Notes: generated from the letters alone by a model not told the origin. Shown: positions 36,006 to 48,705, numbered from the stretch's first letter. The stretch is DNA of 64,000 bases from Mytilus trossulus (GCF_036588685.1 NC_086381.1:68021436-68085435); one strand, 5' to 3'. Numbers and translations are program-made.

Positions 36006-36344
36006 ACAAAACACATTTCATTTGACTGTATAATTGTATGTGAAGGATAACACGATGCAATCCGATAGTGTTTTTTTAATATAGCATAATATTTCATTTT
36101 CAACTTCGAACTTCGAACTTGCATGATTACTGCAATAAAACACTGAACAATGTTCTTCAATATTCATATGACATAGATTGGAATTGATCAGCATGGAATC
36201 AAATAAAACTGTAAATGATTAAATTACTGAATATATTCATGTTATGTTCTGTAAATTTCTTTCCCTTTCACTATTGCAATACTCACTTGATTCTAGCAAT
36301 TATTTATCAGAACGACAAAACAAACTAGCTGTTATTTGTTTCAG

Positions 36345-37189
36345 AAGAAACGATACCAAGCAAAGAAAATGCATATTCCGAAGCGTAAGCACATGTGAGT
36401 TATAATCTCCCGGTTTCTGTCACTTTGCGTAGACAGTTAAATGTCATCGATTCTTTTGAAAATGAACACCCTCATTATAAGGACTGCATAAAGATAGGTA
36501 TTAAACTAGTTTTCACGGACTATACTTTTGAGCGACTTGTAATTTGTAATTATAAGGGTTCTAATGTCCAACACATTCCTCTACCTTATAAGCCGTGGTT
36601 TATAACAAAGATAGACCATACTACTGTTGCAGTAACCTGTAGTAACAGACATATACCGATAATCGACATAGATACTGGTATTGTAACCAGTACAATTGTC
36701 ACCAGTGGTAACAGTGAAGGAATATCATATAATGAGAATAACCTGTACGTTGTTATTGATTTAAGCGAAGTACAGGTGATGGACTTGACCGGAAAGGTGA
36801 CGCGTACGATACCATTACCATCATACAGTACTTATTATATTACAGTAATTAATGGTAAATTGATCTGTATATATAGCACATCAATATACTGCTGCTCTTT
36901 AGATGGAAAACAATTGTGGAAGTTTGAAGAGAGAAAATATAAAGATTTGAGAGGCTTGACAACTGATGGTGAGGGAAATGTGTATGTTACCGATGAAATT
37001 ACGAACACCGTTTTGGTAGTCTCCAATGATGGGAAAAATTCGATAGAAATTCTTACGGAATCAAACGGACTTAATAGACCGATCGGTATTCATTTCGACA
37101 AAAAAGAAAACATTCTTCTGGTTAATTATAGATTCAAATGAACAGTACTTTTATTTGATGTCCAGATGAAACACACAGAACAAAAATAA
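36345..37189 (+). pseudogene. TRIM/NHL-type beta-propeller exon with two in-frame stops
   Basis: Follows tgtttcag at 36344 and starts in phase 1 (AA|GAA ACG), matching the phase left at 33920. After ETIPSKENAYSEA comes TAA (36386-36388). The same frame then gives 250 residues with repeated propeller blades: LVICNYKGSNVQHIPLP, VAVTCSNRHIPIIDI, EGISYNENNLYVV, IYCCSLDGKQLWKF, GEGNVYVTDEITNTVLVV, SNGLNRPIGIHFDKKENILL. TGA follows (37139-37141), but read-through gives VLLFDVQ, which fits the usual last strand, and a stop at 37187. This C-terminal propeller type is common in bivalve TRIM-like proteins. The two stops suggest a pseudogene or null allele. Whether it was the 3' end of the HEPN gene or of a separate TRIM-like gene is open; no RING or B-box is seen nearby. 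Confidence 0.65.
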
Positions 37190-39100
37190 CACTTTTTTAA
37201 AGCCATGTAGCTCTTTAACTGCTTCGAATCTTTTACATTCGCAGCTTTCAAATGTTCGATTTTGAGTGCCCCTGATAAAGGTAGCTCCAGCGCTTCGGAC
37301 GCATGAATAATCATTTAATGTGTTGATAATATATGATCTTATGAAAAATATACAATTTGCTAGATTGATAGAATAACTAAAACATTTTTATTAATTTGAT
37401 TATGATCTAAGTTTATTGATAGATTTGTCTCATGCATTTTGAAATTGTTAAACAGTTGCTTTGATATCATACATAAATACCTTCTCGAGCTCGATACTCG
37501 AAATGTAGTTTTATCCACCATATTCTACATAGTGAAATGCCTGTACCACGTCAGGAATGTGATAAGTGTTGTCTCTTCGTTTAATGTGTTTGTTGATTTA
37601 AATTTTTCATTTACTTTTCATTTTTAATTTCACTTGGGATCGGTATTTCAGTTATTTCATTCATGTATCAATACAGGGTGAATAGGTATAGTTTAAGGTC
37701 ATAGAAAATCACTTTAAAGTGATTTTCGATGGTATGCTTTTGATTTTACCATTTTATATCAGGGCCTTTCCGTTTTAAATTTTCCTAGGTGTTAAGTACT
37801 TTTGTGATTTACTCTTAATGATACATGTAGAAAATAAAAAGTACTCGAAAATATTTCATTCTTCTTTTCCATGATAAGGATGGTGAACATGCTGATATAT
37901 TGCATCATATTTATTTGAATATAGAATAAATTATATGTTTATTAATTGTCATTTGTAACAATTCCATTGCCAAACCTGGATTGCTCCCCCTTTGTCAAGA
38001 ATGACAAAAGCTGTCCTGATGGTTCCAACTTCGTTTCTTGCTATTTTTGGTTGGTATATAGGGCTTAAAACTGGTTGGAGATTTTTTCACTGTCGAATTA
38101 AAAAGTCATCAACTGGTGTCGAATATTTAAATCAAACAACCCCCAAAAAAGGTTTTTGAGGGCAAACGTTTACATCTTTAAGTTTTAATGACTTTAGATA
38201 GCTAATTTCATAGTAATTTGCTATTCAACATTCATCTTTCGATTCTGAATGAAAACCTGATAGTCTAAGGTATAGAAAATCCTCGATTCGCAACCTTCGA
38301 AGGAATTTGGCACTTCTTGAACCCAAGCCCTGTGAACTGTCACAATGAAAATTGAAGCAAGACAATGAATAACTAACTATCCAAATTGTCCAACATCAAT
38401 ACACAAAGTGGTCTATAATTTACGAGCGTTCAAATTGTTAATCAAGGTATTTATGCTGGGTTTGTCAACTTCGAACTTATTAGATTAAGCTTTGACTCAT
38501 CAATTGGCAAAATTTCGAGAAACAGGTAGTTTGCATGACATGTAACTTTGACCAAAAAAATCATGCAGTTGCTGTCAGTTTGAAAAGTCCCAAGCGTAAG
38601 CGTCTGTTGTTTTAAGATACACAAAAACATGTTAGCTTTAATTGTTATAGATCGTACAGTTTGCTTTGAGTTAGTTCTAATACTAAAGATCCTAAGGTAA
38701 TAAATAGAAGTAACTGTCAAAACTGATATGTATATTTTGAGATTAAAGATCTTTTTTTTTAATTAGAACCTTAAACATAACAACAAGGACATGTTAAGAT
38801 AGTATGTCAAAGATCGACCAATTAACTTCAAGGGGAGCTGATATTTTTTTGCCTAAAAAAAATAATGTGAGTGCCAAGTTGATTTTAAAAATATTGTGGT
38901 GATAACATGCAGATACCAAACAAAAGGTCCTGAATCCAGATTTTCCTCCAACCTTACAAAGTGTTTAAACATTCTAAAAAAACAAAATGTGATTGATAGC
39001 GAGGGAAAAACTGATTCAGGCATAAAACGAATTCTCCCTCTTGAAATTAAAATGTTGTTCCCTTATGATGTTGCGTGGTATCTATTTATTGAAATGGAAA
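37190..39100. other. No gene seen; one perfect 24-bp palindrome
   Basis: AT-rich with no supported exon. At 37704-37727 there is a perfect palindrome (gaaaatcacttt and its inverse) with no loop; it is an isolated feature and its role, if any, is unknown. Confidence 0.35.
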
Positions 39101-39129
39101 ATATGCGGCAGACTCAACTGTATCTGTTG

Positions 39130-39700
39130 CATCCTTCTTAGAAAGTTCGATGGGATAGATGCACCCTATTGTGATATATTTATCGAGAGAGCATCATATA
39201 TATATCGTAAAGTATATGTAAATGATACTGCTTACTTCTTGCTTTTTTTAGCCTTTTAATAATAACGATATATTTCGGCATTAAAAGGAGCACAGTTGGT
39301 TCTCATTGGAAAGTCGATTGGTTGTTGAAACACGTCTTCCAAACGTGACACATATGCTGCTTGTCAATCAATAAATTAAGCATCCTGATAATGTCAGTTT
39401 CAGGAATTGTTGGTTTGAATCAGATTCTTTACATAATAGGATTTATCCCTCCATAAGACAAGATACTTGTATCTACGTTTATCTTTTTATATGAATCAAA
39501 ACTGAACCGACTCGTTCAATTTGTTTTTAGTTTGTAATGGGAAATACTTGTGTAAAGTGTAGAAAAAGTCAAATGTTTTAATACTATTGTAAGATGAACG
39601 GGCTTCAGATTTATTGTACTATAAAAGATCTTTGGAATATTTTAGTATCTACATCTGCTTCGATAATTGTTGACTGTTGATAAAATTGATAATTAATCAA
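39130..39700 (-). pseudogene. Reverse transcriptase fragment B, decayed
   Basis: The minus strand from about 39600 carries NSIKTFDF followed by a TLY-like stretch, the aspartate-bearing RT motif region. Near 39440-39290 it matches the 5' part of fragment A (agcatcctgataatgtcagt against agcatcttgataatatctgt). Numerous stops and frameshifts. It belongs to the same RT family as 3769-4525. Confidence 0.6.
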
Positions 39701-39778
39701 TAATTTAGGAAGAGATTTCTTGCAGCACTTGGAAGACCAACCAATATGACGTTATTTGTAAGGACACTTTTGTAGTTT

Positions 39779-40750
39779 ATGTATCAAATAGTATTACACC
39801 AGGGTTTTCGATATCACAAACTAGTCAAAACATTTACTAAATTTTATCATCGGTATAAGGAAATAATTCGTAAATATAACTCAACATGCAGACATCTTAT
39901 ACGTTCAGGTATTTCACATCCAATCTTTTATGGTAATATTCTTTACAAAGCACAAAAATGTCAGTAATCACCTCAAAAGCTTACAAAACCTTTAAACAGA
40001 CTTATCAAGAAGGAATATAGTTACGATACTGTTGTCAGGTCATGAAAGATTGCATATTTTGGCTTAATATTGTTTCACTTATAGGACATTTGCATCGGAA
40101 CTAAACACATTTATTTAAAAAAACAGTTGTTGGCATGACACGGGTTATGTTCTTCTCACATATTTTATGATAGTATGATACTAAACCCCTAACGGGAGGG
40201 ATTGTGCCTGATATTCATATGATGAAGACATAATCTTTCAATTAGTTAAATTGAGGTCTGGAGCTGGCATGTCAGTTAACTGCAAGTAGTCTGTTGTTAT
40301 TTATGTATTATTGTCATTTTATTTATTTTCTTTTGTTACATCTTCTGACATCGGACTCGGACTTCTCTTGAACTGAATTTTAATGTGCGTTTTTTTATGC
40401 GTTTACTTTTCTACATTGGCTAGAGGTATAGTGGGAGGGTTGCGATCTCATAAACATATTTAACCCCGCCGCAATTTTGCGCCTGTCCCAAGTCAGGAGC
40501 CTCTGGCCTTTGTTAGTCTTGTATGCTTTTTAATTTTATTTTCTTGTGTATAATTCGGAGTTTAGTATGACGTCCATTATCACTGTACTAGTATACATAT
40601 TTTTTAAGGGGCCAGCTGAAGGACGCCTCCGGGTGCGGGAGTTTCTCGCTACATTGAAGACCCATTGGTGGTCTTAGCTGTTGTCTACTCTATGGTCGGG
40701 TTGTTGTCGCTTTGACACATTCCCCATTTCCTTACTCAATTTTATTATTA
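39779..40750 (+). pseudogene. RT element fragment C: thumb end and 3' region
   Basis: The plus-strand frame encodes LHQGFRYHKLVKTFTKFYHR and HLIRSGISHPIFYGNILYKA, the C-terminal end of an RT, stopping at 39965-39967. A long 3' region follows (acgatactgttgtcaggtca, 'gaggtctggagctggcatgt', 'gggtgcgggagtttctcgct', 'ttgacacattccccatttcc'). The same 3' region recurs at 41930-42290 and 56110-57530. The RT subtype differs from fragments A and B. Confidence 0.7.
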
Positions 40751-41508
40751 TACTTTGATTAAACATCCAGTTCTTCATCTTTGGTTGAAAGTCCAAAGGA
40801 ACATAGAACAAACCTATATGTATGATTATCTAGGATTTCCCCTTTGTGTCGTGAGTGTATATGTTAAGTTTTTAAGTGAATTGTCAATACCTTATTCATC
40901 TATGAAGCAGATTATGTAATGTAATTTAAACACAAAACGATGTTGCTAGGGCTTTACCTAGGAGGACAACACCATATTTGTCATGGAGGAAGGAAAAGTG
41001 TTTTGCAACATTTTGGTCTTTAAAGATGGATATGCATGGGTATTCATGATTTGTATCAATGACCTCACAGCCTCAATCCATTAATAAACGGTATCTTCGT
41101 ATTCTTTCTGGCATGTAACCCATTGCCTTGCACAATTCGCTACTGACTTCAGTATTTTTTTACGTTGTGTTTCTAATTGATGGATTTAGGCTCACGATGT
41201 TTTGGGCCTATGGAGTGGTTTTAGAACCCATCCGGTGGTCTACACCAAACTTGCTTCCTTTAAAAATCACACCAAATACATAAACTGAGGTAATTGTTTA
41301 AAATGCGAAGCACTCTGTACCTTTTCAGATAAGTTAAACTTGTTCAATATTGTTTCTTCAGCAAAGGCGCTGGCTGTTTTGCCCCACGAATGGTTTGAAC
41401 GTTTTTCGCTTTGTATCTCTCTTTCTACTTTTTTTGCAAAATAAATCACCATAGAAACTAAACGGAAGTATGTACACTAAAGAGATTCATCGATCCTGCT
41501 GAACTGAC

Positions 41509-42290
41509 TTGAAATACAGCAAAAATATCAACGAACACTGCCCTTCCTTTGATATCTATATCTTTAACTGGAAGTTTAATATCAATATTCATGATATTTA
41601 CGATAAAAGAAATGATTTTTCATTTCCTATTGTTAATTACCCATTTTTAGATGGTAACGTTCCCTTGTCATTATCTTATGATGTTTATATAATTCAACTT
41701 GTTCGAATCGATTGTTGATGTAACAACAGATTTGTTTTTAACAAAAGAAATGTATATGTTATTGCAAAAAATATTACACCAGGGTTCTCGATATCACAAA
41801 CATGTCAAAACATTTACAATATTGTATCATCGGTACAAGGACATCATTCCTAAATATAAATCAACGTGCACACATATTATACGTTCAGGTGCACTGTGGT
41901 AATATTCTTTAAAAGCATACACATGTTGCCATTTACCTCAAAAGCTAATCAAAAACAGATTTATTCAGAAGGTAAATTGTTACAATACTTTTTCCAGGTC
42001 ATCAAAGATTGCATTTTTTTAAAATTAATATAGATTCTCTCATATGGTCTTAGCATCGGAAATACACTTATTTATTCTAAAATCAGTTATTTGCATGCTA
42101 AGGGTTGAAATGGTACTAAACCTCTATTAGTAGGGATTATGCTTGATTTTCATATGATGAATACACATCACTCCGGGTGCGGGAATTTCTCGCTACATTG
42201 AAGACCTGTTGGTGACCTTCTGCTGTTGTTTTTTTATTTGGTCGGGTTGTTGTCCCTTTGACACATTCCCCATTTCCATTCTCAATTTTA
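41509..42290 (+). pseudogene. RT element fragment D, internally deleted
   Basis: The plus strand carries IHDIYDKRNDFSFPIVNYPF and then, after a frameshift near 41715, LHQGSRYHKHVKTFTILYHR. The 3' region follows as in fragment C but jumps from about 42170 straight to 'ctccgggtgcgggaatttct', so some 350 bases are deleted relative to the copy at 39779. Dead copy. Confidence 0.7.
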
Positions 42291-42959
42291 TTTACAATCT
42301 TTCATTCAGTTTTTTTAGGTCGGGAGCTAGCATCTTACTATTAGCATTATATTAGTAAAGGGATACACTCAATTCTCGTTGCGTCGAAATCATTTAAAAA
42401 ATGTATGTGTAATTGTGTTTGATTTTAAATAAAGAATAGAATATTATTGTATGAATTCATTGTATTATATATAATTATATTCTAAGACATTCGCAATATT
42501 TCGATTTAGCTATGACGACGACTTGCGTCATAACAGTTTATGATTTGCATGACGTATAATGATTCAATTGGTTAACAAGAAAGCGATATTCATCAACTTA
42601 AATCGACAGCGTGTCAAGTGTGAATTGAATAAATGTTTTAATCAATGACAATTCGTGATACGGACATTATTAGAGAGTAAACATAAAAGGAAAAATGTAC
42701 AAGTAATCGATGAATACTTATTGGTGTGTTTCTCTGAATTTGAAATATTAACGTGATATAAATATTTCTCTACATACATAGGTACGCTTAAACCGGAATT
42801 TTATGGAAGCAAAAACACTTTAAAGGTTAACAAGGCAAAAAAGGTCTCAGCACATACCCAGTTTTGCCTAATGTCAATACTGCAGACAAAAGATGTAACC
42901 TTCGTGAAAATACAGAACGATAATCTCAACACTATTTGTTTTTAAATTTAAGCTTATCA

Positions 42960-43480
42960 TTTAACATATGTAGAATTTTGCCATTTCTAAAATGCATAAA
43001 TAAAGGCAACAGTAGTATACCGCTGTTCAAAACTCATAAATCCATGGACAAAAAACAAAATCGGGGTAACAAACCAAAACCGAGCGAAACGCATTAAATA
43101 TAAGAGGAGAACAACGACACAACACCGAAACGCAACACACACAGAAACAGACCAATCATCAGACAAAACACCACGAGAATAACAAATGTAACATGAAAAC
43201 CAAATACATGAATTTGGGATAGACAAGTACCGTGCCACGTCTTATCTCAATATCTCAAAAATAAGAGAAAACACAAACGACTCAACGTTAAAATGCAACA
43301 CAAAGAGAAACGAACAATATTATAACAATGACCATCTTCCTGACTTGGTACAGGACACTTTTAAAGGGGAATAAAAGTGGTGGGTTGAACCTGTTTTTAA
43401 GGCATGCCAAACCTCGCACTTTAATGGCAAAGTTAAATATAACATTGAAATATTGAAACATAGACACAATTAATCGATTA
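42960..43480 (-). repeat. Family W dispersed repeat (minus)
   Basis: Contains 'ggcaacagtagtataccgct', ccgtgccacgtcttatctca and 'cttcctgacttggtacagga'. Inverse copy at 58120-58480; a weaker relative at 46270-46640. The hydrophobic open frames at 42987-43238 and 58284-58469 are the same repeat read in the same sense and show stops at both ends. I treat them as non-coding. Confidence 0.65.
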
Positions 43481-43929
43481 GTATTTTACGATAGTACATA
43501 GATAAACATTTGGTTCTGCAGATTTTCAGAGAAATTCAGAAAAACATGTTCTTAAAGTGTAAATTTTGTTTGCAAATTTCCATCCCAAAACTGCAACTCA
43601 AGTCAACTTCTTAATTTTACCGCTGTTGTGGATTGGGTAGTTGCTATTTACAAGTTAAACAAGTTGAAAGATAAAAGAATTATTTTTGTTGTTTTACACA
43701 CTATTTTAGGTTGATATCCTGTTATAGACTATATATATATCAAAACCTAGATAACCTCATTACCTTTTCTGACTACAATGCATAAAAATGATTGATAAAG
43801 GAGGAAAAAACATTTGTGCAGTGTTGTCATTGTCAATCCATTATCTAACAAAAATATCACATTTAAATTGGTGTCATCTTTAATTATTCAGAAGTCTGAT
43901 AAAAAAAACCTTTATATTCACACTTTATT

Positions 43930-44140
43930 TATGTCGAAGACAAACTAACAAAGCCATGGTTAAAATAAAATTAAAGTGACGAAGGCAAATAACAGTCTAC
44001 CATACACAACATAAAAACTAAAGTCTAAGCAACAAAAACTTCATCAGATCGGGATGATTGCGGGTGCTCTGGTAGGTAACGCAGATGTTGAGCCATATGC
44101 GACAACCGTCGTGTTGCTCATGATAGTAAAAAATTCTTAA
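43930..44140 (-). repeat. Family V dispersed repeat, copy 2
   Basis: Shares aaagccatggttaaaa and 'cgacaaccgtcgtgttgct' with 3470-3730, same orientation. Confidence 0.5.
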
Positions 44141-44287
44141 TTCACAATTTTATGTCCTCAATGCTCCCCATCTTCATACTTTATTTGGCCTTTTTAACCA
44201 TTTCTTCGAGGGATATTGATTTTTTTATGCAGACAAGATGCATGTCTGACGTACGTGTAAAGACAAATAAGAATAGATGAATAAAAA

Positions 44288-44520
44288 GTAAAACCACAAA
44301 AATACAGAACTCCGAGGAAAATTCAAAACGGAAAAACCCTAATAAAATGGCAAAATCAAAAGCTCAAACACATCAAACGAATGGATAACAAACTGTCATA
44401 TTCCTGACTTGGTACAGGCATTTTATATTGTAGAAATGGTGAATTAAACCTTGTTTTATAGCTAGCTTAACCTCTCACTTGTATGACAAAAATTCATTTC
44501 ACTAAATAAATCGACAAATG
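44288..44520 (+). repeat. Family X dispersed repeat
   Basis: Contains acagaactccgaggaaaatt, 'atcaaaagctcaaacacatc' and 'aacctctcacttgtatgac'. Best match is 56427-57065, where it is interrupted by family Y. Confidence 0.65.
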
Positions 44521-44689
44521 ATTATTGGCTTTAGTTTTTATTTGCTTGACACAAAATATGCATTTCAACTAATAAATGTGAAGATTAAAATCAATTATAT
44601 ATCTATATAGAGTTACTTTCTTTTAGAACGACAGGTCATTCTTTTTCAGAATCAACCCGGACGATACCATGTTTCAATGAAATTTGCTC

Positions 44690-44734
44690 CAAGGCATAAA
44701 ATAATGACCTGTGTGAGGTCATTATTTTCCTTGA
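44690..44734. repeat. Short perfect hairpin
   Basis: aaaataatgacct and its exact inverse aggtcattatttt around gtgtg, extended outward by imperfect caagg pairing. Confidence 0.6.
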
Positions 44735-45029
44735 TAAAAATGCAATCTATAATATACTTCAAAATTTTATTCGTCTGATAGTTTTTTGTTGTCGATTTGG
44801 AAATTTATTTTTTAAAGTTCAATCGATGATAGGTGTAAAAGAAACCGTAATTGCCCGCACTTTAATTTTAGAAACAAATAACGTGAAGTTTTGTTAATTT
44901 ATCGCTACAATAAAGAAACATTATCATATATGTGAGATAAATTTTAATGTAGACTTTCATAAAGAAAGCCAGATTTAACATATTCGTGTGTAAGATTTTG
45001 AAAATCTTATTGAGTCACACTGAATAGGT

Positions 45030-45105
45030 TGATTGATTTTTGGTTGCTTGCTTAATGCTAGTGGCAAATATTTCATGCATGTTCAGGACGATACACATTG
45101 AATAG
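45030..45105 (+). repeat. Conserved 'gattgattg...caaatatttcatgcatgttc' repeat unit
   Basis: This block recurs at 49101-49165 and in weaker form at 50577-50636 and 62076-62130. The opening gattgattg and ttaatgc words also start the longer copy at 63403-63570. Probably parts of one dispersed SINE-like family. Confidence 0.5.
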
Positions 45106-45770
45106 GAAATAATACTTTGACCTACATGTATTTATATTCGTCTTCGTGCCAGTTCTTATTTTTTTTTTAAATTAATGTATACCTTTTACTCTATCAAATG
45201 ATCAACTCATAAGATAATCTTATTTTCTATTGAATAACATACACGTAACTCACAAAAAGGCCGGGTACGGAGGGTATATCATTATATCCTGATTATCTAT
45301 TAATAAAAATGTATTGCTATTCAAAAGAAAATCTTTCTGAATTTTTCATTCGATTAATTAAAATTGTTAAAAAAATAACCACTTTTCCGCGATGGAAATG
45401 ACATTACAAATAGAAAAAAACCATAAAAAACATACGCCCTCCCCCTTTTTCCATTATCTAAGTGGTACAATAAATTACTTACAATGTGTCTTGTATTTGT
45501 CATAGTTACACCGTTATCGGATGGTAGCAATACATTTGTGTCTTACTTCATGCAGTTACAGTAATATTTTTATTGTGTATGGATAATAAATTTTAAAAGG
45601 TTTATATCTAGATTAATTAGTGAGTTGTATTTCACATTCTACATGAGCCGTAGGGCGTATCAAAACCTGAACGCATTAGAATGGAATATCCCACTTTAGT
45701 GTCGTCGGATAAAAAGGGATACTAAATTTTGCAAATCAATATAAAAAATAATATTCTTTTGACGGTATAT

Positions 45771-45942
45771 AAGTCAGATAATGCATATTTTAAGGTTTTT
45801 CTTGGCGTAGAACACACCTCGGGGTGTCAGGATTACTCAAAGAAAGACCTCTCTACGGTCGGTCTTTCATTTGATCAATCCTGTCACCCCTCGGTGTGTT
45901 CTACGACAAGAAAAACTTTAAAATATGCATTATCTATAACTT
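45771..45942. repeat. Long hairpin, about 80-bp arms and about 10-base loop
   Basis: Left arm 45771-45849 and right arm 45860-45942 are close reverse complements with few mismatches; both contain gataatgcatattttaa on one strand and, further in, tgtcaggatt. A transcript of either strand would fold into an almost uninterrupted stem. No coding sense. It may be a MITE collapsed to its TIRs, or a hairpin-RNA source. Confidence 0.8.
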
Positions 45943-46269
45943 AATTGTGTTTTTAAGTTTGAGGTTGTATATTATTGTTTTATTGTGTAATTTCGATTTC
46001 TGACATAAAATATTTTTGAATACTCATTTTAACTTTAGCTAATGTATCATTTATGAATTAAGAGAATCCCTGGGCAACTGAGGGTTGATGTAACAGGTGA
46101 TTGTTAATTAGATATGTTTAATATTAAAAAAAAAAAAAAAGAGAATCGAATTAACTGTGTGAGAGTAAATTAAATGGAATATATATAATGAAAGTAATAG
46201 TTCATTATATTGTGCCAAAAATATCACGTAAGGTTTAGAAATATTTCGCTATGGAAAAACACAGAATTG

Positions 46270-47070
46270 CAAAAAAATATAACGCCAATGCAATATACAT
46301 AGAAACGAACTAGTTGATTACAACTGCCATCTTGGTACAGGACTTTTTAAGAAACAATGGTTGGTTGAATAGGTTTTATGGCTAGCCAAATCTCCCGCTT
46401 ATATGGCAATGTTAAAACTTATTGCCAAAATAACATGACTACGTGTCAGAAATACAGAACAAGCAAAAGAACACTCAGTAACAGAAACGCACAAATAAAT
46501 AATATGATAATCGTTACAACATATAAAACGTAAATTAACAACGAACATCTTCCATTTCCGACAGCACAGGATTCCACAAACAGTGACATATTTTAGTAGC
46601 GAATATATTATCTTGTATTTCATACAAATATTTTCACAATACTAGTCCAAACAATTATCATGATAATGACGGTATTGACAAGCTATTTGAAATAAACGCT
46701 GTGACGATGTCATAAATATTTGGACTAACACAACAAATGGAAATTAACACAAAAATACTAACAAAAAAAGACAAATGTGAAATGTACCGAAAATACAGAA
46801 ATCAAACCACAGACGATAAAACATAACACAGTATCCAAAAGAAACAACGACATAGACTTCATATATAAACATATGAACGTTGGATGCACAGATACCAAGA
46901 CACGTCGTATAGCAAAACAAATACACACTCGGCAAAACAGTGATATTTGGAAATATGTCACGTTCTGCTCTTAGAGGACAGGCGACATAGATTTTAACCC
47001 ACAATATAAGACTTGGTAAAAATTTCATTTGGTAGCTAAGACACAGACACATCGTATAGATCAATCAATT
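46270..47070 (-). repeat. Family W-like remnant and unassigned low-complexity frames
   Basis: 46270-46640 shares cttggtacaggac and 'tatggcaatgttaaa' words with family W. The hydrophobic, cysteine-rich minus-strand frames at 46744-47064 have no domain I know and resemble mussel repeat translations. I see no real gene here. Confidence 0.4.
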
Positions 47071-47089
47071 CGTGATGGTATCAATAACA

Positions 47090-47760
47090 CTTACGGATTG
47101 TCATTTTTCATCTCTTCTCCTTATAACTCTGTTGGAGCAGTTTCTGCGTAAGGAGCACACTCGTGTATATGAAGTCCGTATAGTGCGATCATGCAACGGG
47201 CATAACGGTTCAATTGAACATGTTAACACCATACGGAGGAGCAGAGGTATGTTAATGCTGAGAAATGGGAAATTGATAATTGGGTAGTTGAAATCATCCC
47301 GTTTGTCATAGATTTTAGTGTAAGGTCGTCCATCTGTGTCCATATTGAGGGAAAGATCAAGGTATGTAGCAGTCCTTCTATCATAAGTAGTATCCCTAAT
47401 TTCAAGTTCACTGGGATATATGAGATGCAAGTACTAACTGAACTATGGGTTATTCAGTGATAGGACATCATCAACTTATTTGAAAGTAAAAATTTAAGAA
47501 TTTTGCAAGGTTCTTTTTCTTTTTGTCTTTAATAAGGTTCTGAATGATTTCTGCTTATTACAAGTACAAAAACAAGTCGGCCTGGTGGAGTGCACAATAT
47601 GTACCAATTTGAATACCGACTGTCTGTTGAAATATCAATCCTCCAAACTCAACAAATAAAGTGTCGAAAAAAAAGTCCAGCATTTTAAATATATCCTCTT
47701 CAGTGTATTTTATGGAAGAATCGGTGAGGTTCTTCTAAAAATGAGAATTAGTATAACCCA
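47090..47760 (-). pseudogene. Reverse transcriptase fragment E, decayed
   Basis: Minus strand: from about 47710, GLIFQQTVGIQIGTYCAL, a damaged form of the FQQTVGIPMGTNCAP motif of fragment A. After several stops comes LIYPSELEIRDTT, ATYLDLSLNMD and YDKRDDFNYPIINFPFLS (47430-47240). The catalytic YIDD stretch is disrupted. Same family as fragment A. Confidence 0.75.
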
Positions 47761-47811
47761 AAACTAGAAATTTATATCAACGAATCCATTTGTATAGAAA
47801 AAGCTTTGTTT

Positions 47812-47942
47812 AAGTAATAGTGAAAGCTCAATGATAAGTTAATATTGATATTAAAAGACCTCCGAACAAAAAGGGATGTTGGAATGTGAACAGGTCTTTT
47901 AATGTCAATATTAACTTAATCATTGAACTTTTACTGTCTTAC
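47812..47942. repeat. Hairpin repeat, about 50-bp arms
   Basis: Left arm 47812-47861 and right arm 47893-47942 share aagttaatattgatattaaa against its near-inverse; the loop is about 31 bases. It sits just upstream of the RT fragment E start. Confidence 0.75.
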
Positions 47943-48614
47943 AAACCGTCAAAAACAAAGGAAAAGTACACTAAAACACTTGCAGTAGCCTACTTCCCCT
48001 GAATTGGTCGAGTCTAAATATATTCAACACAAACGATAGTTAAACAGTACTCAGACTGATATAGACAAATAAAAGTTACCTAATTGCATTCAAAACGGAC
48101 CGATTAAATAACATAACATCACTTAATTATTTATTTATTATAATTTTTTAGCATTTAATTAAGACCATAGGATAGTTTTATGAAATGAAGGGGTACTATT
48201 TATTTTTTAAATTCCAACTTTTCAATATAACGATTTTCTCCTTTATAAATGAGGAAATCAAAACCCTATGCAGACCTCATTTACAACTGACCAATGAATG
48301 TTCTGCACCAAAACGTATTGTATATGTATTTGATGTTTTTAATTTGACAGACATCATAAAATAGATTCGTAAAGACCAGACCAACTGAAAACAGTTAGTA
48401 AACTCTTCTAACAATAAGCTATTTAAATAGCATGTTTCACAACTTCTAATCGAACAGACCTAGGTGCATACGGTCCTTCACAATATACGGGTAAATGTTA
48501 TTTTGGTTATGATTCTATAATTGTCCTACACTATGTTTCATGCAAATGTTGTCTGTTCAGTCCAATTAATTAATAATCGTATTTTTAGGTTTGACTTTGT
48601 GGTATGGGTTTATC

Positions 48615-48705
48615 TCATTGTTGAAGGCCGTACGGTGACCTATAGTTATTATTTCTGTGATACTTGGTCTTTTGTGGAGTGTTGTCTCAGTAGCAATCAT
48701 ACCTG
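48615..48705 (+). repeat. Family Z repeat, short copy
   Basis: Contains gttgaaggccgtacggtgac and 'gtagcaatcatac'. The overlapping open frame at 48521-48835 is a by-product. Confidence 0.55.

Noticed and set aside
42987..43238. Hydrophobic open frame with membrane-protein-like composition
   Set aside because: The same peptide occurs at 58284-58469 within an inverted copy of a dispersed repeat, with no start context or splice support.
46744..47064. 106-residue hydrophobic minus-strand frame
   Set aside because: Repeat-like sequence with no domain, no splice sites and overlapping frames on both strands.
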